Assembly (NCBI GenBank): GCA_902579215.1
Contig: CACHGH010000010.1
Location: 1-37,265 of the forward strand
Reading direction: 5' to 3'
Source of the DNA: an uncultured Pelagibacteraceae bacterium
Lineage (GTDB): Bacteria; Pseudomonadota; Alphaproteobacteria; Pelagibacterales; Pelagibacteraceae
DNA: 37,265 bases
Within the stretch, counting starts at the first letter, position 1, and the number at the start of each line of letters is the position of its first letter. The notes beneath the pieces are model-generated. The model was not told the DNA's origin and did no database searches. It saw only the letters and a program-made list of their open reading frames with translations. The translations under genes and the position numbers were made by a program. Shown piece after piece: positions 14,448-24,201 of this stretch.

Positions 14448-16739
14448 TTAATTAGTTTTCTTTCCGTAATTTATTACTCCAGCAGAATAAGCAGCTACTG
14501 AAGCTAAATTTAATATTTCTGAAGTTGAGGATCTTAAAGGAGCAATTTCTATTGGTTGTCCTAATCCAATTAATAAAGGACCGATTACTTTTGAATCACT
14601 TAACGTTTTCATCATTTTATAAGAAATAGCTGCACTATGTTGTCCAGGCATAATTAAAATATTTGCATTACCAACTATTTCTGAAAAAGGATATAATTCT
14701 TTGTATGCTTCATCTAAAGCAACATCGGGCTGCATATCTCCATCGAATTTAAAATCAACATTTCTATTTTTTAATATTTCCACGGCATTTCTAATATGTT
14801 TAGTTCTACTAGTTATTGGTTGGCCAAATGTAGAATGAGATACGAACGCTACTTTTGGATCAAAACCAAACAATCTTACAACCCTAGCCGCTGATACTGC
14901 TATTTCTGCCAGCTGTTCAGAAGTTGGATATTCGTGGACGGTTGTGTCTCCAATAAAAACAGTTTTTCCCTTATTTACTACCATATTTAATCCAAACATT
15001 ATTTCACCGGGTCTAGAATCGATAACTTTGATTATTTTTTGAAAAGAAGTTCCGAATCTTCTTGTGTTACCTGTAACAGCTCCATCAGCATCACCGCAAG
15101 AAACCATACATGATGCCCAAATTACTCTATCATTTCTAACCATTCTATCACAGTCTCTTTGTAGAAGACCTTGTTCACGCTGAAGCTTTTCAAATAAAAA
15201 ATTTACATATTTTTCTCTTTTTTCTTTGTCATTAGAGTTCGTTATTTCAATGTTTAAATTTTCGCTATAACCTATATTTTTAAGCTGTTCCTTTATCTTC
15301 TCTTTTTTACCAACCAATATAGGAATTCCTAATTTACTATTTTTAAAAGCAATAGCAGCTTTCAAAGTATTTTCATCTTCACCATCTGCAAAAACAATTC
15401 TTTTTTGTGTTTTTTTAATTTGAGAGTTAATTCCCTGCATAATTGTTACAGATGGATCTAATCTTTGTTTAAGTTGATCTCTGTAGACATCAAAATCCTC
15501 AATTTTTCTTCTAGCAACACCACTTTTAATTGCTGCTTTTGCAATAGCCAGAGGTATTTCAGAAATTAATCTCGGATCGAAAGTTGATGGAATAATATAG
15601 TTTTTTCCATATTTAGGACGTTCTCCTCCCATTGCAGCCACAACTTCATCTGGTACATCTTCTCTAGCTAAAGTGGCTATAGAGTTTGCAGCAGCAATTT
15701 TCATATCTTCATTAATTGTTTTAGCCCTTACATCTAAAGCTCCTCTAAAAATATATGGAAATCCTATTAAGTTGTTTACTTGATTTGGATAGTCAGATCT
15801 GCCAGTTGCAACAATTGCATCATCTCTAACCTCTTCTACTTCTTCTGGAGTTATTTCAGGATCAGGATTTGCACAAGCAAAAATAATTGGATTTTTTGAC
15901 ATTTTTTTTACCATATCTTTTTTTAAAGCACCTTTTGAAGATAAACCTAAAAAAACATCAGCTCCATTAATAGCTTCGTCTAAAGTTCTTTTTTTTGTAT
16001 CAATTGCATAAGCTGATTTCCATTGGTTAAGATTATCTCTGCCTCTGTATAAAATTCCTTTACGATCAAGCATTGTAATATTATTTTTGTTGACCCCAGT
16101 TTTGGTAAATAAATTTGCACAAGCCATAGCTGATGCTCCCGCACCATTAATAACTACTTTTACTTCACTAATTTTTTTTTTAGAAATATCAAGTGCATTA
16201 ATTAATGCAGCACAAGTTATTATTGCTGTTCCATGTTGATCATCATGAAATACTGGTATATCTAAAATTTCTTTTAATTTTTCTTCTATAACAAAACAAT
16301 CTGGTGCAGCAATATCTTCTAAATTTATACCACCAAAACTTCCAGCTATATTTTTTATACTTTTAATGATTTCATTTGTATCTGATGAGTCAATTTCGAT
16401 ATCTATAGAGTTAATATCAGCAAATCTTTTAAACAACACTGCCTTACCTTCCATTACAGGCTTAGAGGCTAAAGCTCCCAAGTTTCCCATTCCTAAAATT
16501 GCAGAGCCATTGCTAATTACAGCAACTAAATTACCTTTGGTTGTGTAATCATAAGCACTATCAGGATTTTTAGAAATTTCCCTTACAGGCGCAGCAACAC
16601 CTGGGGAATATGCTAAAGCTAGATCCCTTTTAGTTGTCATAGGTTTAGAGGAAATTATCTCAATCTTGCCAGATTTATTATTATTATGAAATTCTAATGC
16701 TTCTTTATCTGTGTAATGATCAATTTTAGTTTTTTTCAT
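14448..16739 (-). CDS. maeB: NADP-dependent malic enzyme fused to a phosphotransacetylase domain
   Basis: This 763-residue protein decarboxylates malate to pyruvate with NADP reduction. The N-terminal ~425 residues are the malic enzyme: catalytic Tyr44 in ALAYSPGVAAP, GNLVAVISNGSAILGMGN, EDIAAPDCF, PVFHDDQHGTAI and the Rossmann motif VVINGAGASAMACANL. The C-terminal ~330 residues are a phosphate acetyltransferase-like domain (FADGEDENTLKAA, GDADGAVTGNTRR, GLNMVVNKGKTVFIGDT, IGLGQPIEIAPLRSS). In MaeB enzymes this domain is usually regulatory, sensing acetyl-CoA, not catalytic. The length matches the family. It converges on dolP with 5 bp between stops and is divergent from murJ. Confidence 0.95.
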   Translation of the reverse strand: MKKTKIDHYTDKEALEFHNNNKSGKIEIISSKPMTTKRDLALAYSPGVAAPVREISKNPDSAYDYTTKGNLVAVISNGSAILGMGNLGALASKPVMEGKAVLFKRFADINSIDIEIDSSDTNEIIKSIKNIAGSFGGINLEDIAAPDCFVIEEKLKEILDIPVFHDDQHGTAIITCAALINALDISKKKISEVKVVINGAGASAMACANLFTKTGVNKNNITMLDRKGILYRGRDNLNQWKSAYAIDTKKRTLDEAINGADVFLGLSSKGALKKDMVKKMSKNPIIFACANPDPEITPEEVEEVRDDAIVATGRSDYPNQVNNLIGFPYIFRGALDVRAKTINEDMKIAAANSIATLAREDVPDEVVAAMGGERPKYGKNYIIPSTFDPRLISEIPLAIAKAAIKSGVARRKIEDFDVYRDQLKQRLDPSVTIMQGINSQIKKTQKRIVFADGEDENTLKAAIAFKNSKLGIPILVGKKEKIKEQLKNIGYSENLNIEITNSNDKEKREKYVNFLFEKLQREQGLLQRDCDRMVRNDRVIWASCMVSCGDADGAVTGNTRRFGTSFQKIIKVIDSRPGEIMFGLNMVVNKGKTVFIGDTTVHEYPTSEQLAEIAVSAARVVRLFGFDPKVAFVSHSTFGQPITSRTKHIRNAVEILKNRNVDFKFDGDMQPDVALDEAYKELYPFSEIVGNANILIMPGQHSAAISYKMMKTLSDSKVIGPLLIGLGQPIEIAPLRSSTSEILNLASVAAYSAGVINYGKKTN

Positions 16740-16789
16740 TTATGTTAATTAGATATACAAATGGAGCAATTTTAAGACTAATATGATTT

Positions 16790-18319
16790 ATGAACCTTAT
16801 TAAGTCAACAGGCACGTTTAGTTTTTTTACTATAATCAGCAGAATACTTGGTTACATAAGAGATATCTTAATTGCAATTTTTCTTGGCACCGGTCTTTTA
16901 GCTGATGCATTTTTTGTTGCTTTTAGAATACCGAATACTTTTAGACGACTATTTTCTGAAGGAACTTTTAATGCAGCTTTTGTTCCAAGCTACGCGTCAG
17001 AATTAAAAAAAGGCAAATATAGCTCTGATAAATTTGCAACAAAAATATTTAGTTTATTAATTTTAATTTTGTTTTTTGTTGTTTTGTTGATTGAACTATT
17101 TATGCCATTTTTTGTTTTTCTTATCGCTCCCGGATTTAGTGGAGCTGAAGAAAAAATGGATTTAGCAATTAATTTGACAAGAATAACTTTCCCATTTTTA
17201 TTATTTGTAAGCTTATCATCTTTTTTTTCAGCAATTTTAAATTCTCATAATAAATTTGCAGCTGCTGCTTGTGCTCCAATAATTTTAAATATTTTTTTGA
17301 TAATTGTTTTATTTTATGGAAAATTTATAGGAGATGAACTTGTTTACTACTTGTCTTATTCAGTGACAATAGCTGGTATCATACAATTTATATTTCTATA
17401 TTTTTTTGTTAAAAAATTTTATTCACCAAAATTTTTATTTAAAATTTCAATAGATAAAAAAGTAAAGAATTTTTTTTCTAAGTTACTTCCCAGCATTTTT
17501 TCTTCTGGTGTAACTCAGATAAATATTTTGATAGGAACAATAATAGCATCATTCCAAGCTAGTGCTGTTTCATATTTGTATTATGCAGATAGAATTTATC
17601 AAATAAATTTAGCTATTGCAGGGATTGCTATAAGTACTGTTATTTTGCCACAACTTTCAAAACATGTTGCAGGCAACAAAAGTGAAAAAATATCATTAAT
17701 ACAAAATAAAGCTTTAGAGTTAAGTTTATTTTTAAGTCTTCCAGCTGCCGTCGCCTTATTAATTGCTTCAAAAGAAATTATATCTGCTTTATTTGGCTAT
17801 GGATTATTTGATGAGAACTCGGTAGAAAATTCAGCAAAAGCACTATTCTATTTTGCGCTAGGGCTTCCTGCATTTTCCTTAATTAAAGTATTTTCCAGTT
17901 TTTATTTTGCAAGACATAATACAAAAGTTCCATTTTATATTTCTTTGGTTTCGGTTTTTGTAAATATTTTAATCAGTGTAATTTTTTTTAAAAAATTCGG
18001 ATTTATAGTAATACCAATAGCAACAACTATTTCCTCATGGTTTAATTCAATAATTCTATTTATATATTTAAAAAAAGATAAATATTTTAGTTTCAACCCA
18101 ACCTTCGTGAATAAATTTATTAGGATATTGTTCTCAGCAATTATAATGGGCTTATTATTTGTCTTTCTATTGTCTTCTTTTGAAGCGAATCTTGCTTATG
18201 GTGAGAATTATAAATCACTTTATCTTATCAGCCTTGTAATGTTTGGATTAATTACGTATTTGGTAATAGCAATTTTGATCAAGGCTTTTAAAATTAGTGA
18301 TATTAATCTAAAGTACTAA
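16790..18319 (+). CDS. murJ: Lipid II flippase MurJ
   Basis: This 509-residue polytopic inner-membrane protein has about 14 hydrophobic segments. It moves lipid-linked peptidoglycan precursor across the membrane. Typical MurJ/MviN features are the N-terminal [20 protein letters not shown], the positively charged [16 protein letters not shown] segment, and the Arg and Asp positions of the early helices. Only a 50-bp gap separates it from the divergent maeB gene. Next comes trpS after 4 bp, the same murJ-trpS order as in other alphaproteobacteria; mutS and glnD, often upstream, are not here. Confidence 0.96.
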   Translation: MNLIKSTGTFSFFTIISRILGYIRDILIAIFLGTGLLADAFFVAFRIPNTFRRLFSEGTFNAAFVPSYASELKKGKYSSDKFATKIFSLLILILFFVVLLIELFMPFFVFLIAPGFSGAEEKMDLAINLTRITFPFLLFVSLSSFFSAILNSHNKFAAAACAPIILNIFLIIVLFYGKFIGDELVYYLSYSVTIAGIIQFIFLYFFVKKFYSPKFLFKISIDKKVKNFFSKLLPSIFSSGVTQINILIGTIIASFQASAVSYLYYADRIYQINLAIAGIAISTVILPQLSKHVAGNKSEKISLIQNKALELSLFLSLPAAVALLIASKEIISALFGYGLFDENSVENSAKALFYFALGLPAFSLIKVFSSFYFARHNTKVPFYISLVSVFVNILISVIFFKKFGFIVIPIATTISSWFNSIILFIYLKKDKYFSFNPTFVNKFIRILFSAIIMGLLFVFLLSSFEANLAYGENYKSLYLISLVMFGLITYLVIAILIKAFKISDINLKY

Positions 18320-18323
18320 ATTA

Positions 18324-19325
18324 ATGTCAAAAAAAATTTTTTCAGGCGTCCAGCCTTCCGGAAACTTACATTTGGGTAACTATTTAGGTGCTATTAAGAA
18401 TTTTGTTGAACTTCAAAATGAAAAAGATAGTGAGTGCGTTTATTGCATTGTAGATTTACATGCAATTACAGTTAAGCAAAATCCCAATGAATTAAAAAAA
18501 AATATTAAAGAAACTTTAGCAACTTTTATAGCAAGCGGGCTAGATCCAAAAAAAAGTATAATTTTTAACCAATCTTCAGTCTCAGCACATTCGGAAGGAG
18601 CTTGGATATTAAGTTGTGTGGCAAGAATGGGTTGGCTAAATCGAATGACACAATTTAAAGAAAAAGCTGGGAAAGATAAAGAAAAAGCGAGTATCGGACT
18701 ATATGCTTATCCAGTTTTAATGGCAGCAGATATATTGCTTTACGATGCAACCCATGTTCCGGTTGGCAATGATCAAAAACAGCATTTAGAATTATGTAGA
18801 GATATTGCTCAACGGTTTAATAATGATTTTAATTCTCCTGATTTTTTAAAAGTTCCAGAACCTTTAATACAAAAACATTTTTCAAGAATAATGAGTCTAA
18901 AAGATGGTACAAAAAAAATGAGTAAATCTGATCCTTCAGATTTAAGCAGAATAAATCTTACTGATGAAAAAGATGAAATAATTAACAAAATTAAAAAAGC
19001 AAAAACAGATACTATGTCTATGCCCGGATCTGGTGAAAATTTATCAAAAAGACCCGAAGTTGAAAATTTATTAGGTATTTATGCAAGCTTATCTAGTCAA
19101 GATTTAAAGGACACAATAAAACAATTTAGTGGAAAAAATTTTTCAGAATTTAAAGAAAATCTTTCAGAACTTGTTGTTGAAAAAATTAATCCTATCTCAA
19201 ATGAAATAAAGAAACTATTAGATGATGAGACATATCTATCAAATATTCTATTTGAAGGATTTCAAAAAGCAGATAAAATCGCTTCAAAAAAAATAAAATT
19301 GATGAAAGAAATAATAGGTTTTTAA
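18324..19325 (+). CDS. trpS: Tryptophanyl-tRNA synthetase
   Basis: This 333-residue class I aminoacyl-tRNA synthetase charges tRNA-Trp. It has the HIGH-type motif [15 protein letters not shown] (11-25), the substrate-pocket segment [20 protein letters not shown], the [14 protein letters not shown] motif and the KMSKS loop [10 protein letters not shown]. Its length is normal for a bacterial TrpS. It lies between murJ and the NfuA gene with spacers of 4 and 1 bp, so it is part of one transcription unit. Confidence 0.98.
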   Translation: MSKKIFSGVQPSGNLHLGNYLGAIKNFVELQNEKDSECVYCIVDLHAITVKQNPNELKKNIKETLATFIASGLDPKKSIIFNQSSVSAHSEGAWILSCVARMGWLNRMTQFKEKAGKDKEKASIGLYAYPVLMAADILLYDATHVPVGNDQKQHLELCRDIAQRFNNDFNSPDFLKVPEPLIQKHFSRIMSLKDGTKKMSKSDPSDLSRINLTDEKDEIINKIKKAKTDTMSMPGSGENLSKRPEVENLLGIYASLSSQDLKDTIKQFSGKNFSEFKENLSELVVEKINPISNEIKKLLDDETYLSNILFEGFQKADKIASKKIKLMKEIIGF

Positions 19326-19326
19326 A

Positions 19327-19869
19327 ATGTTTGTACAAACTCAAAATACACCAAATCCAAATTCACTAAAGTTTATTCCTGGAAAAAAAGTATCTAATAG
19401 CGGATCTTTTGAAATTTCAGATAAAGAAAAAGTAAATAACGAGCTAGTAAGAAATATTCTTTCTATTAATGGTGTAACTAGTATTTTTTTAGAAGAAGAC
19501 TTTTTATCAGTAAATAAATTAGAAAAATCTGAATGGGAAGATATTAAACATATTGTTATTTCTTTTATTAATGAATTTTATGAAAGTGGAAATGAATTTA
19601 TTATTGATAAAAATGTTCATACAAAAGCAAAACAAAATTATACAGAAATAGAAAAAAAAATAATTAATATTTTAGAAACTAAAGTGAAACCAGCTGTTGC
19701 GAGAGATGGAGGTGATATAAAATTTGAAGAATTTAAAAATGGCATAGTTAAAGTAAAATTACAGGGGAGTTGTTCAGGTTGCCCAAGCTCTACAATGACT
19801 TTAAAACAAGGTGTGCAAAACCTATTGTGTCACTATATTTCTGACGTAAAAGAAGTTATAGCAATTTAA
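19327..19869 (+). CDS. nfuA: NfuA-type Fe-S cluster carrier (NifU-like)
   Basis: This 180-residue protein has an N-terminal Nfu_N domain (MFVQTQNTPNPNSLKFIPGK) and a C-terminal NifU-like domain (~108-175) with VKPAVARDGGDIKFEEF and the Fe-S ligand motif GSCSGCPSSTMTLKQGV, Cys149 and Cys152. Such proteins carry 4Fe-4S clusters to target apoproteins in the cytoplasm. The domain order is the mitochondrial/alphaproteobacterial form, not the A-type fusion of E. coli NfuA. It starts 1 bp after trpS; a NifU-like gene after trpS is common in alphaproteobacteria. Confidence 0.93.
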   Translation: MFVQTQNTPNPNSLKFIPGKKVSNSGSFEISDKEKVNNELVRNILSINGVTSIFLEEDFLSVNKLEKSEWEDIKHIVISFINEFYESGNEFIIDKNVHTKAKQNYTEIEKKIINILETKVKPAVARDGGDIKFEEFKNGIVKVKLQGSCSGCPSSTMTLKQGVQNLLCHYISDVKEVIAI

Positions 19870-19905
19870 ATTTCCAAAATAATAAGCTATATATGATTAC
19901 GAATC

Positions 19906-21036
19906 ATGAATAAAAAAAGAAAAATAACTCTTCATCAGGTTCGAGAGTTTCTATTTAAAAGAGGCTTAATTGCGATTGAAAAGAATAAAAAAAGTTTTTT
20001 AAAAGATAGTTTTAAAGGTTTTTATTATACACTTTTAAGCAGTTTCGTAATAATTGGCCTTTTTTCATTAATGCCTTTTGTCTTTGAATTTAAAAAGAAC
20101 AACTTTGATATTTCAAAAGAAATAACTAACAAATCAAAAACTAATTTTGAAAAGGTATTAGATGGAGGTGTTTTAAAAAATCCCAAATTAGATGAAGGTT
20201 TGGATTTAAAAAATTTATTTGATGACGTATTTCGTTTCGATGATTTGCCTAGTGATACTGTCAGATTAAATGCTGCAACAATTGAACAGTTATTTAAAGA
20301 TACTAATTATAATTTAAAAGATGTGAGGAAAAATAAGTTAGTAAAACCAGTTGTACTATCATTATTGCCTGAAGAAATGAAAATGATTGAAAGCAGTGAA
20401 AAAAGAAAAAATTTATTCATTCAAATTATTTTACCTTTGATTCTTGAGGAAAATAATAGAATTAAATTAGAGAGAAAAAAATTGTTTAGTATTCTTAACA
20501 AAAATAGAAATTCAAATTTAGAAAAAAAATGGTTAAACAAAAAATTTAAACAGTATGGTGTTTTAAATAAAGATTTATCTACATTAAAAATTAGAATGGA
20601 TGAAATCCCTACCTCTTTAGCTATTGCCCAAGCAGCTAAAGAAACTGGATGGGGAACGTCGAGATTTGCTTTAGAGGGAAATGCTTTATTTGGTCAATGG
20701 ACATGGAGTGGCGAAGGAATTAAGCCAGCGGGTGCAGATAATGACTCTACACACAAAGTAATGAAATTCAAAATTTTAAAATCATCAGTTAGGGCATATC
20801 AAAGAAATTTAAATACTCATCCAAGTTATAAAAAGTTCAGACTCATAAGAGCTGAATTAAGGGATAAAGAAGAAAAAATTGATAGTCTTGTTCTTGTAGA
20901 ATATTTAGATAAATATGCAGCAACAGGAAAAGAATATGTTAAAATTTTAAAAAAAATAATTAAACAAAATAATTTGGAAGATTTTGATGATGTAAAACTG
21001 CTTCCATCAAGTCTACAATTAAAAAGTCTGATTTAA
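19906..21036 (+). CDS. Membrane-anchored Bax-like glucosaminidase-family protein
   Basis: This 376-residue protein has a basic N-terminus, one transmembrane segment at ~40-60 (YYTLLSSFVIIGLFSLMPFV) and a long Lys/Glu-rich periplasmic region. The C-terminal domain at ~230-350 is of the FlgJ/Bax glucosaminidase type. Its core AIAQAAKETGWGTSRFALEG holds the likely catalytic Glu246, followed by ALFGQWTWSGEGIKP and SVRAYQRNLNTHPSYKKFR. This is closest to E. coli Bax, a putative peptidoglycan hydrolase. It starts 36 bp after nfuA and converges on the deacetylase gene with a 4-bp overlap of stops. Domain assignment is secure; activity is inferred. Confidence 0.83.
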   Translation: MNKKRKITLHQVREFLFKRGLIAIEKNKKSFLKDSFKGFYYTLLSSFVIIGLFSLMPFVFEFKKNNFDISKEITNKSKTNFEKVLDGGVLKNPKLDEGLDLKNLFDDVFRFDDLPSDTVRLNAATIEQLFKDTNYNLKDVRKNKLVKPVVLSLLPEEMKMIESSEKRKNLFIQIILPLILEENNRIKLERKKLFSILNKNRNSNLEKKWLNKKFKQYGVLNKDLSTLKIRMDEIPTSLAIAQAAKETGWGTSRFALEGNALFGQWTWSGEGIKPAGADNDSTHKVMKFKILKSSVRAYQRNLNTHPSYKKFRLIRAELRDKEEKIDSLVLVEYLDKYAATGKEYVKILKKIIKQNNLEDFDDVKLLPSSLQLKSLI

Positions 21037-22091
21037 TCTATTTTTACAGTAAACTGCACTCCAAACCATCTCCAATTATCATTATCTTTCATTGAGCAGT
21101 TTATTCTTCCTCTTCTAAAATTAAATTTATCTTTAAAATTTATATTTAATTTTTTATCTTCTAATTTTAAATTTGTTTTATTCCATTCATTGCCCTCATT
21201 TGAAAAACAATTAATATTTTCTAAATTTTTTTGATTTTCAAAAAATTCAACGTACATTTTTGGTGGATTATTTTTATTATCAACAAGTTTATCTTCTGGA
21301 TAAATATTTTTATATTCAAGAGGTAATAAATTAATTAAAAATTTAAATCTTTCTAAATCTCCATATTTTTCATTAATTGGAAATCTAGGCAATTCAAATT
21401 TATTTTTATTTAAATCAATTACTCCTGAGTGTTGACCAAAAGCATATTTAAAATGTTCACTTATATAGTTTTGTTGTTGGAGACTATACTCTCCAAATGG
21501 ATAAGAAAAATATATTGGATTATATCCAAGTTTATCTTTAAAAATTTTGATAGATTTTTCTATATCTTCTTTAAATTTTTCGTAAGTGAAATCAATCAAA
21601 TATTCATGAGTATGAGAATGATTTCCAATAAAAGCAAAATCTTCTTTTTCAATTTCTTTTATTTGTTCCCATGTCATATATCCAAATTTTCCCACTGGTT
21701 CTGTTGATACAAATAAAATAAATGGAATTTTATTTTCTTTCAGATAAGGCCATGCATTTTCATAAAAAGAGGAAAAAGCATCATCAATTGTAATTAGTAT
21801 TTTTTTTTCTTTTTTCGCTATATTAAACTCTTTATGGAAAAATTCCGGACTGTAAAAATCAAAATTATTTTCTTTTATTAAATTTATTTGTTTTTTAAAA
21901 ATTTTCATTTCAATATTAGTAGATGGATACTTTGTCTCATTAAATCTGTGGTACATTAATGAAAGTGTTCCAAAATCCTCAGAATAATAATTGCTATTAT
22001 TTTCCTGTGCATTAGAATTTATAGTTAATAATAATAGTATGAATAATTTGATAATAGATGCAGCAAATGAAAAAATTTTATTTAAAATCAT
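21033..22091 (-). CDS. Secreted polysaccharide deacetylase (NodB family)
   Basis: Start set at the ATG at 22091 (352 residues), giving a signal peptide MILNKIFSFAASIIKLFILL ending near TINSNAQ; 19 more codons upstream are open but would spoil it. The NodB domain shows TLSLMYHRFN, the metal motif ITIDDAFSSFYENAWPYL (Asp103, Asp104) and IGNHSHTHEYL with metal His158 and His162, then YFSYPFGEYS. These enzymes remove acetyl groups from N-acetylated glycans. The C-terminal ~100 residues look like a beta-rich accessory domain. The substrate is unknown. Its 5' end overlaps the divergent tsaB gene by 53 bp. Confidence 0.85.
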   Translation of the reverse strand: MILNKIFSFAASIIKLFILLLLTINSNAQENNSNYYSEDFGTLSLMYHRFNETKYPSTNIEMKIFKKQINLIKENNFDFYSPEFFHKEFNIAKKEKKILITIDDAFSSFYENAWPYLKENKIPFILFVSTEPVGKFGYMTWEQIKEIEKEDFAFIGNHSHTHEYLIDFTYEKFKEDIEKSIKIFKDKLGYNPIYFSYPFGEYSLQQQNYISEHFKYAFGQHSGVIDLNKNKFELPRFPINEKYGDLERFKFLINLLPLEYKNIYPEDKLVDNKNNPPKMYVEFFENQKNLENINCFSNEGNEWNKTNLKLEDKKLNINFKDKFNFRRGRINCSMKDNDNWRWFGVQFTVKID

Positions 22092-22416
22092 AACAATTAC
22101 TAAATCATACACTAGCGAATATCCTAACAGTAGAGAAAATTTTGACAAATTAACAATTTTGCTATTTAATTTTTTAAAAGAAAAAAATATGAAAATTAGT
22201 AAGATAGATAATATATTGGTAAATCAAGGCCCAGGTAAGTTTTCTGGAATTAGATCTTCCATAGCTTTAGCAAAAGCTTTAAGTATTACAAATAAGCTTA
22301 ATTTATATGGATTTAATTCTCAACAAATAGAACTAAGAGATTATAAAAAAGTATTAAGTTTACTAAAAAAAGGAATTTTAAAAAAAAATTTGATTAAACC
22401 TAAATATTTAAGCTAA
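22039..22416 (+). CDS. tsaB: Short TsaB-like tRNA t6A biosynthesis protein
   Basis: Start chosen at the ATG at 22039 (MNNLIIDAANEKILFKI), which begins with the usual first strand of the ASKHA fold; an ORF start at 21991 adds 16 unlikely residues. The core motif is NILVNQGPGKFSGIRSSIAL (59-78), matching the TsaB GPG-S-FTG-LR motif. TsaB works with TsaD and TsaE to make t6A37 in ANN-decoding tRNAs. At 125 residues it is far shorter than most TsaB proteins (~200-230) and seems to keep only the N-terminal lobe plus the C-terminal tail LIKPKYLS. Position just before fur and miaB fits alphaproteobacterial gene order; rimI, usually between, is missing. Confidence 0.82.
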   Translation: MNNLIIDAANEKILFKIITITKSYTSEYPNSRENFDKLTILLFNFLKEKNMKISKIDNILVNQGPGKFSGIRSSIALAKALSITNKLNLYGFNSQQIELRDYKKVLSLLKKGILKKNLIKPKYLS

Positions 22417-22424
22417 AATAAATT

Positions 22425-22853
22425 ATGTCACAAAGTATAGAGAAAAAATGTATAGCAAAAGGAGTTAAGCTTACCGAGCAAAGGAAGGTAATTGCAAGAG
22501 TGATGTCCGAGTCCAAAGAAACTTATGGTGAGTCAGATCATCCTGATGTAGACGAATTATATAATAGAGTAACAAAGATTGATCCTAAAATTAGTATAGC
22601 AACAGTATACAGAACGGTAAAACTTTTTGAAGAAGCCGGCATTCTTGCGAAACATGATTTTAAAGGTGGAAAAGCTAGATATGAACAAATAAGCGAAAGC
22701 CACCACGACCATCTGATAGATATAAAATCAGGAGATATAATAGAGTTTGTTGACGAAGAAATAGAAAAACTTCAAAAAAAAGTTGCAGACAAATATGGAT
22801 ATGAATTGGTAGACCATAAACTAGAACTTTATGGGGTAAAGAAAAAATCTTAA
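22425..22853 (+). CDS. fur: Fur-family metalloregulator (Fur/Mur type)
   Basis: This 142-residue repressor has a winged helix with recognition segment ISIATVYRTVKLFEEAGIL (57-75) and a dimerisation/metal domain with HHDHLIDIKSGDIIEF (93-108). The two CxxC zinc motifs of E. coli Fur are absent (the only Cys is near the N-terminus), as is known for alphaproteobacterial Fur/Mur. It probably senses iron or manganese and controls metal uptake or iron-responsive genes. It starts 8 bp after tsaB and ends 3 bp before miaB, in a conserved tsaB-fur-miaB-phoH cluster. I cannot tell Fe from Mn specificity. Confidence 0.92.
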   Translation: MSQSIEKKCIAKGVKLTEQRKVIARVMSESKETYGESDHPDVDELYNRVTKIDPKISIATVYRTVKLFEEAGILAKHDFKGGKARYEQISESHHDHLIDIKSGDIIEFVDEEIEKLQKKVADKYGYELVDHKLELYGVKKKS

Positions 22854-22856
22854 TTA

Positions 22857-24197
22857 ATGTTAAAAAAAGTTTTTATAAAAACATTTGGTTGTCAAATGAA
22901 TGAATATGATTCAAATAGAATATATGAATCAGTTTCAAAAATTGGTTACAAAAAAACCCACAACATGGATGAAGCTAATTGTTATATCCTAAATACTTGC
23001 CACATAAGAGATAAAGCAAAAGAAAAAGTCTATCACGAAATTGGAAGAGTTAAAAAAAACTTTAAATCAAAAGATAAACCAATTGTTATTGTAGCAGGAT
23101 GTGTTGCGCAAGCTGAAAATAATGAAATGATTAAACGTGAACCATATATTGATATTGTTATTGGACCACAAGCATATCATAAAATTAATGACTCAATTTT
23201 AAATTATTCACAAAAAAATGAAAAAAATGAAGAAACTGATTTTGATAGCATATTAAAATTTAGTTATTTCGATAAAATTAAAAATGAAAATACAAAAGTG
23301 TCTTCATTCCTTACAATTCAAGAAGGATGTGATAAGTTTTGTAAATTTTGTGTTGTTCCGTACACAAGAGGCCCAGAATCTTCAAGATCTTTTTATAAGA
23401 TACTTGATGAGGCAAAACAATTAATTAGCAATGGATCAAAAGAAATAACTCTATTAGGTCAAAACGTTAATGCTTACTTGTACGAGAAAAATGGAAAAGA
23501 ATACAGACTTTCAGATCTTATTATGGAACTTGATAAATTTCCTGAATTAAAAAGAATTAGATATACCACCTCACATCCGATTGATATGACTGACGATTTA
23601 ATTCAATGTTATGCAAAAAGTAAAAAATTAGTTCCTTTTATACATTTACCAATTCAAAGCGGATCAGATAAAATTTTAAAGCTTATGAATAGAAATCATA
23701 CAGTAGAATACTATTTATCTATTTATAAAAAATTGAAAAAAATAAATCCAGAAATTGAATTCTCAAGTGATTTTATAATTGCATATCCAGGGGAAACAAA
23801 TAAAGATTTTGAAGATACAATTAAATTAATCAAAAAATTAAAATTTATTAATTCATATTCGTTTATTTTTAGTCCAAGACCTGGTACTGCTGCGTCAAAT
23901 TTAAATTTAATAGATAAAAAACTTGCAAAAGAAAGATTAAAAATTGCGCAAAATGAATTATTTTTAAATCAAATTTTAAAAAATAAAAAAAGTGAAAACA
24001 AAGTAATAAATGTTTTGGTAGAAAATAAAATGAAAAATCAGGAAAAGTTTTTTGGTCGAGCAGAGCATATGACAGCAGTAATTTTTGATGGAAAAAAAGA
24101 TATTGAAGGAAAAATTGTTCCTGTTTTGATAGAAAATTCTAATCAAAATAATTTATTTGGAAAATTAAAAATTAACAAAAGTGTAATAGCAGCATAA
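22857..24197 (+). CDS. miaB: tRNA-2-methylthio-N6-dimethylallyladenosine synthase
   Basis: This 446-residue radical-SAM methylthiotransferase modifies A37 of tRNAs reading UNN codons. The N-terminal UPF0004 domain supplies one Fe-S cluster through Cys12 (TFGCQMNEYDS), Cys48 (ILNTCHIRDKA) and Cys82 (VAGCVAQAE). The radical-SAM cluster is EGCDKFCKFCVVPYTRGPE with Cys158, 162 and 165. A C-terminal TRAM domain follows (VLVENKMKNQEKFFGRAEHM onwards). All catalytic cysteines are present. It belongs to the tsaB-fur-miaB-phoH-ybeY-lnt-metK cluster. Confidence 0.97.
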   Translation: MLKKVFIKTFGCQMNEYDSNRIYESVSKIGYKKTHNMDEANCYILNTCHIRDKAKEKVYHEIGRVKKNFKSKDKPIVIVAGCVAQAENNEMIKREPYIDIVIGPQAYHKINDSILNYSQKNEKNEETDFDSILKFSYFDKIKNENTKVSSFLTIQEGCDKFCKFCVVPYTRGPESSRSFYKILDEAKQLISNGSKEITLLGQNVNAYLYEKNGKEYRLSDLIMELDKFPELKRIRYTTSHPIDMTDDLIQCYAKSKKLVPFIHLPIQSGSDKILKLMNRNHTVEYYLSIYKKLKKINPEIEFSSDFIIAYPGETNKDFEDTIKLIKKLKFINSYSFIFSPRPGTAASNLNLIDKKLAKERLKIAQNELFLNQILKNKKSENKVINVLVENKMKNQEKFFGRAEHMTAVIFDGKKDIEGKIVPVLIENSNQNNLFGKLKINKSVIAA

Positions 24198-24201
24198 AAA
24201 A

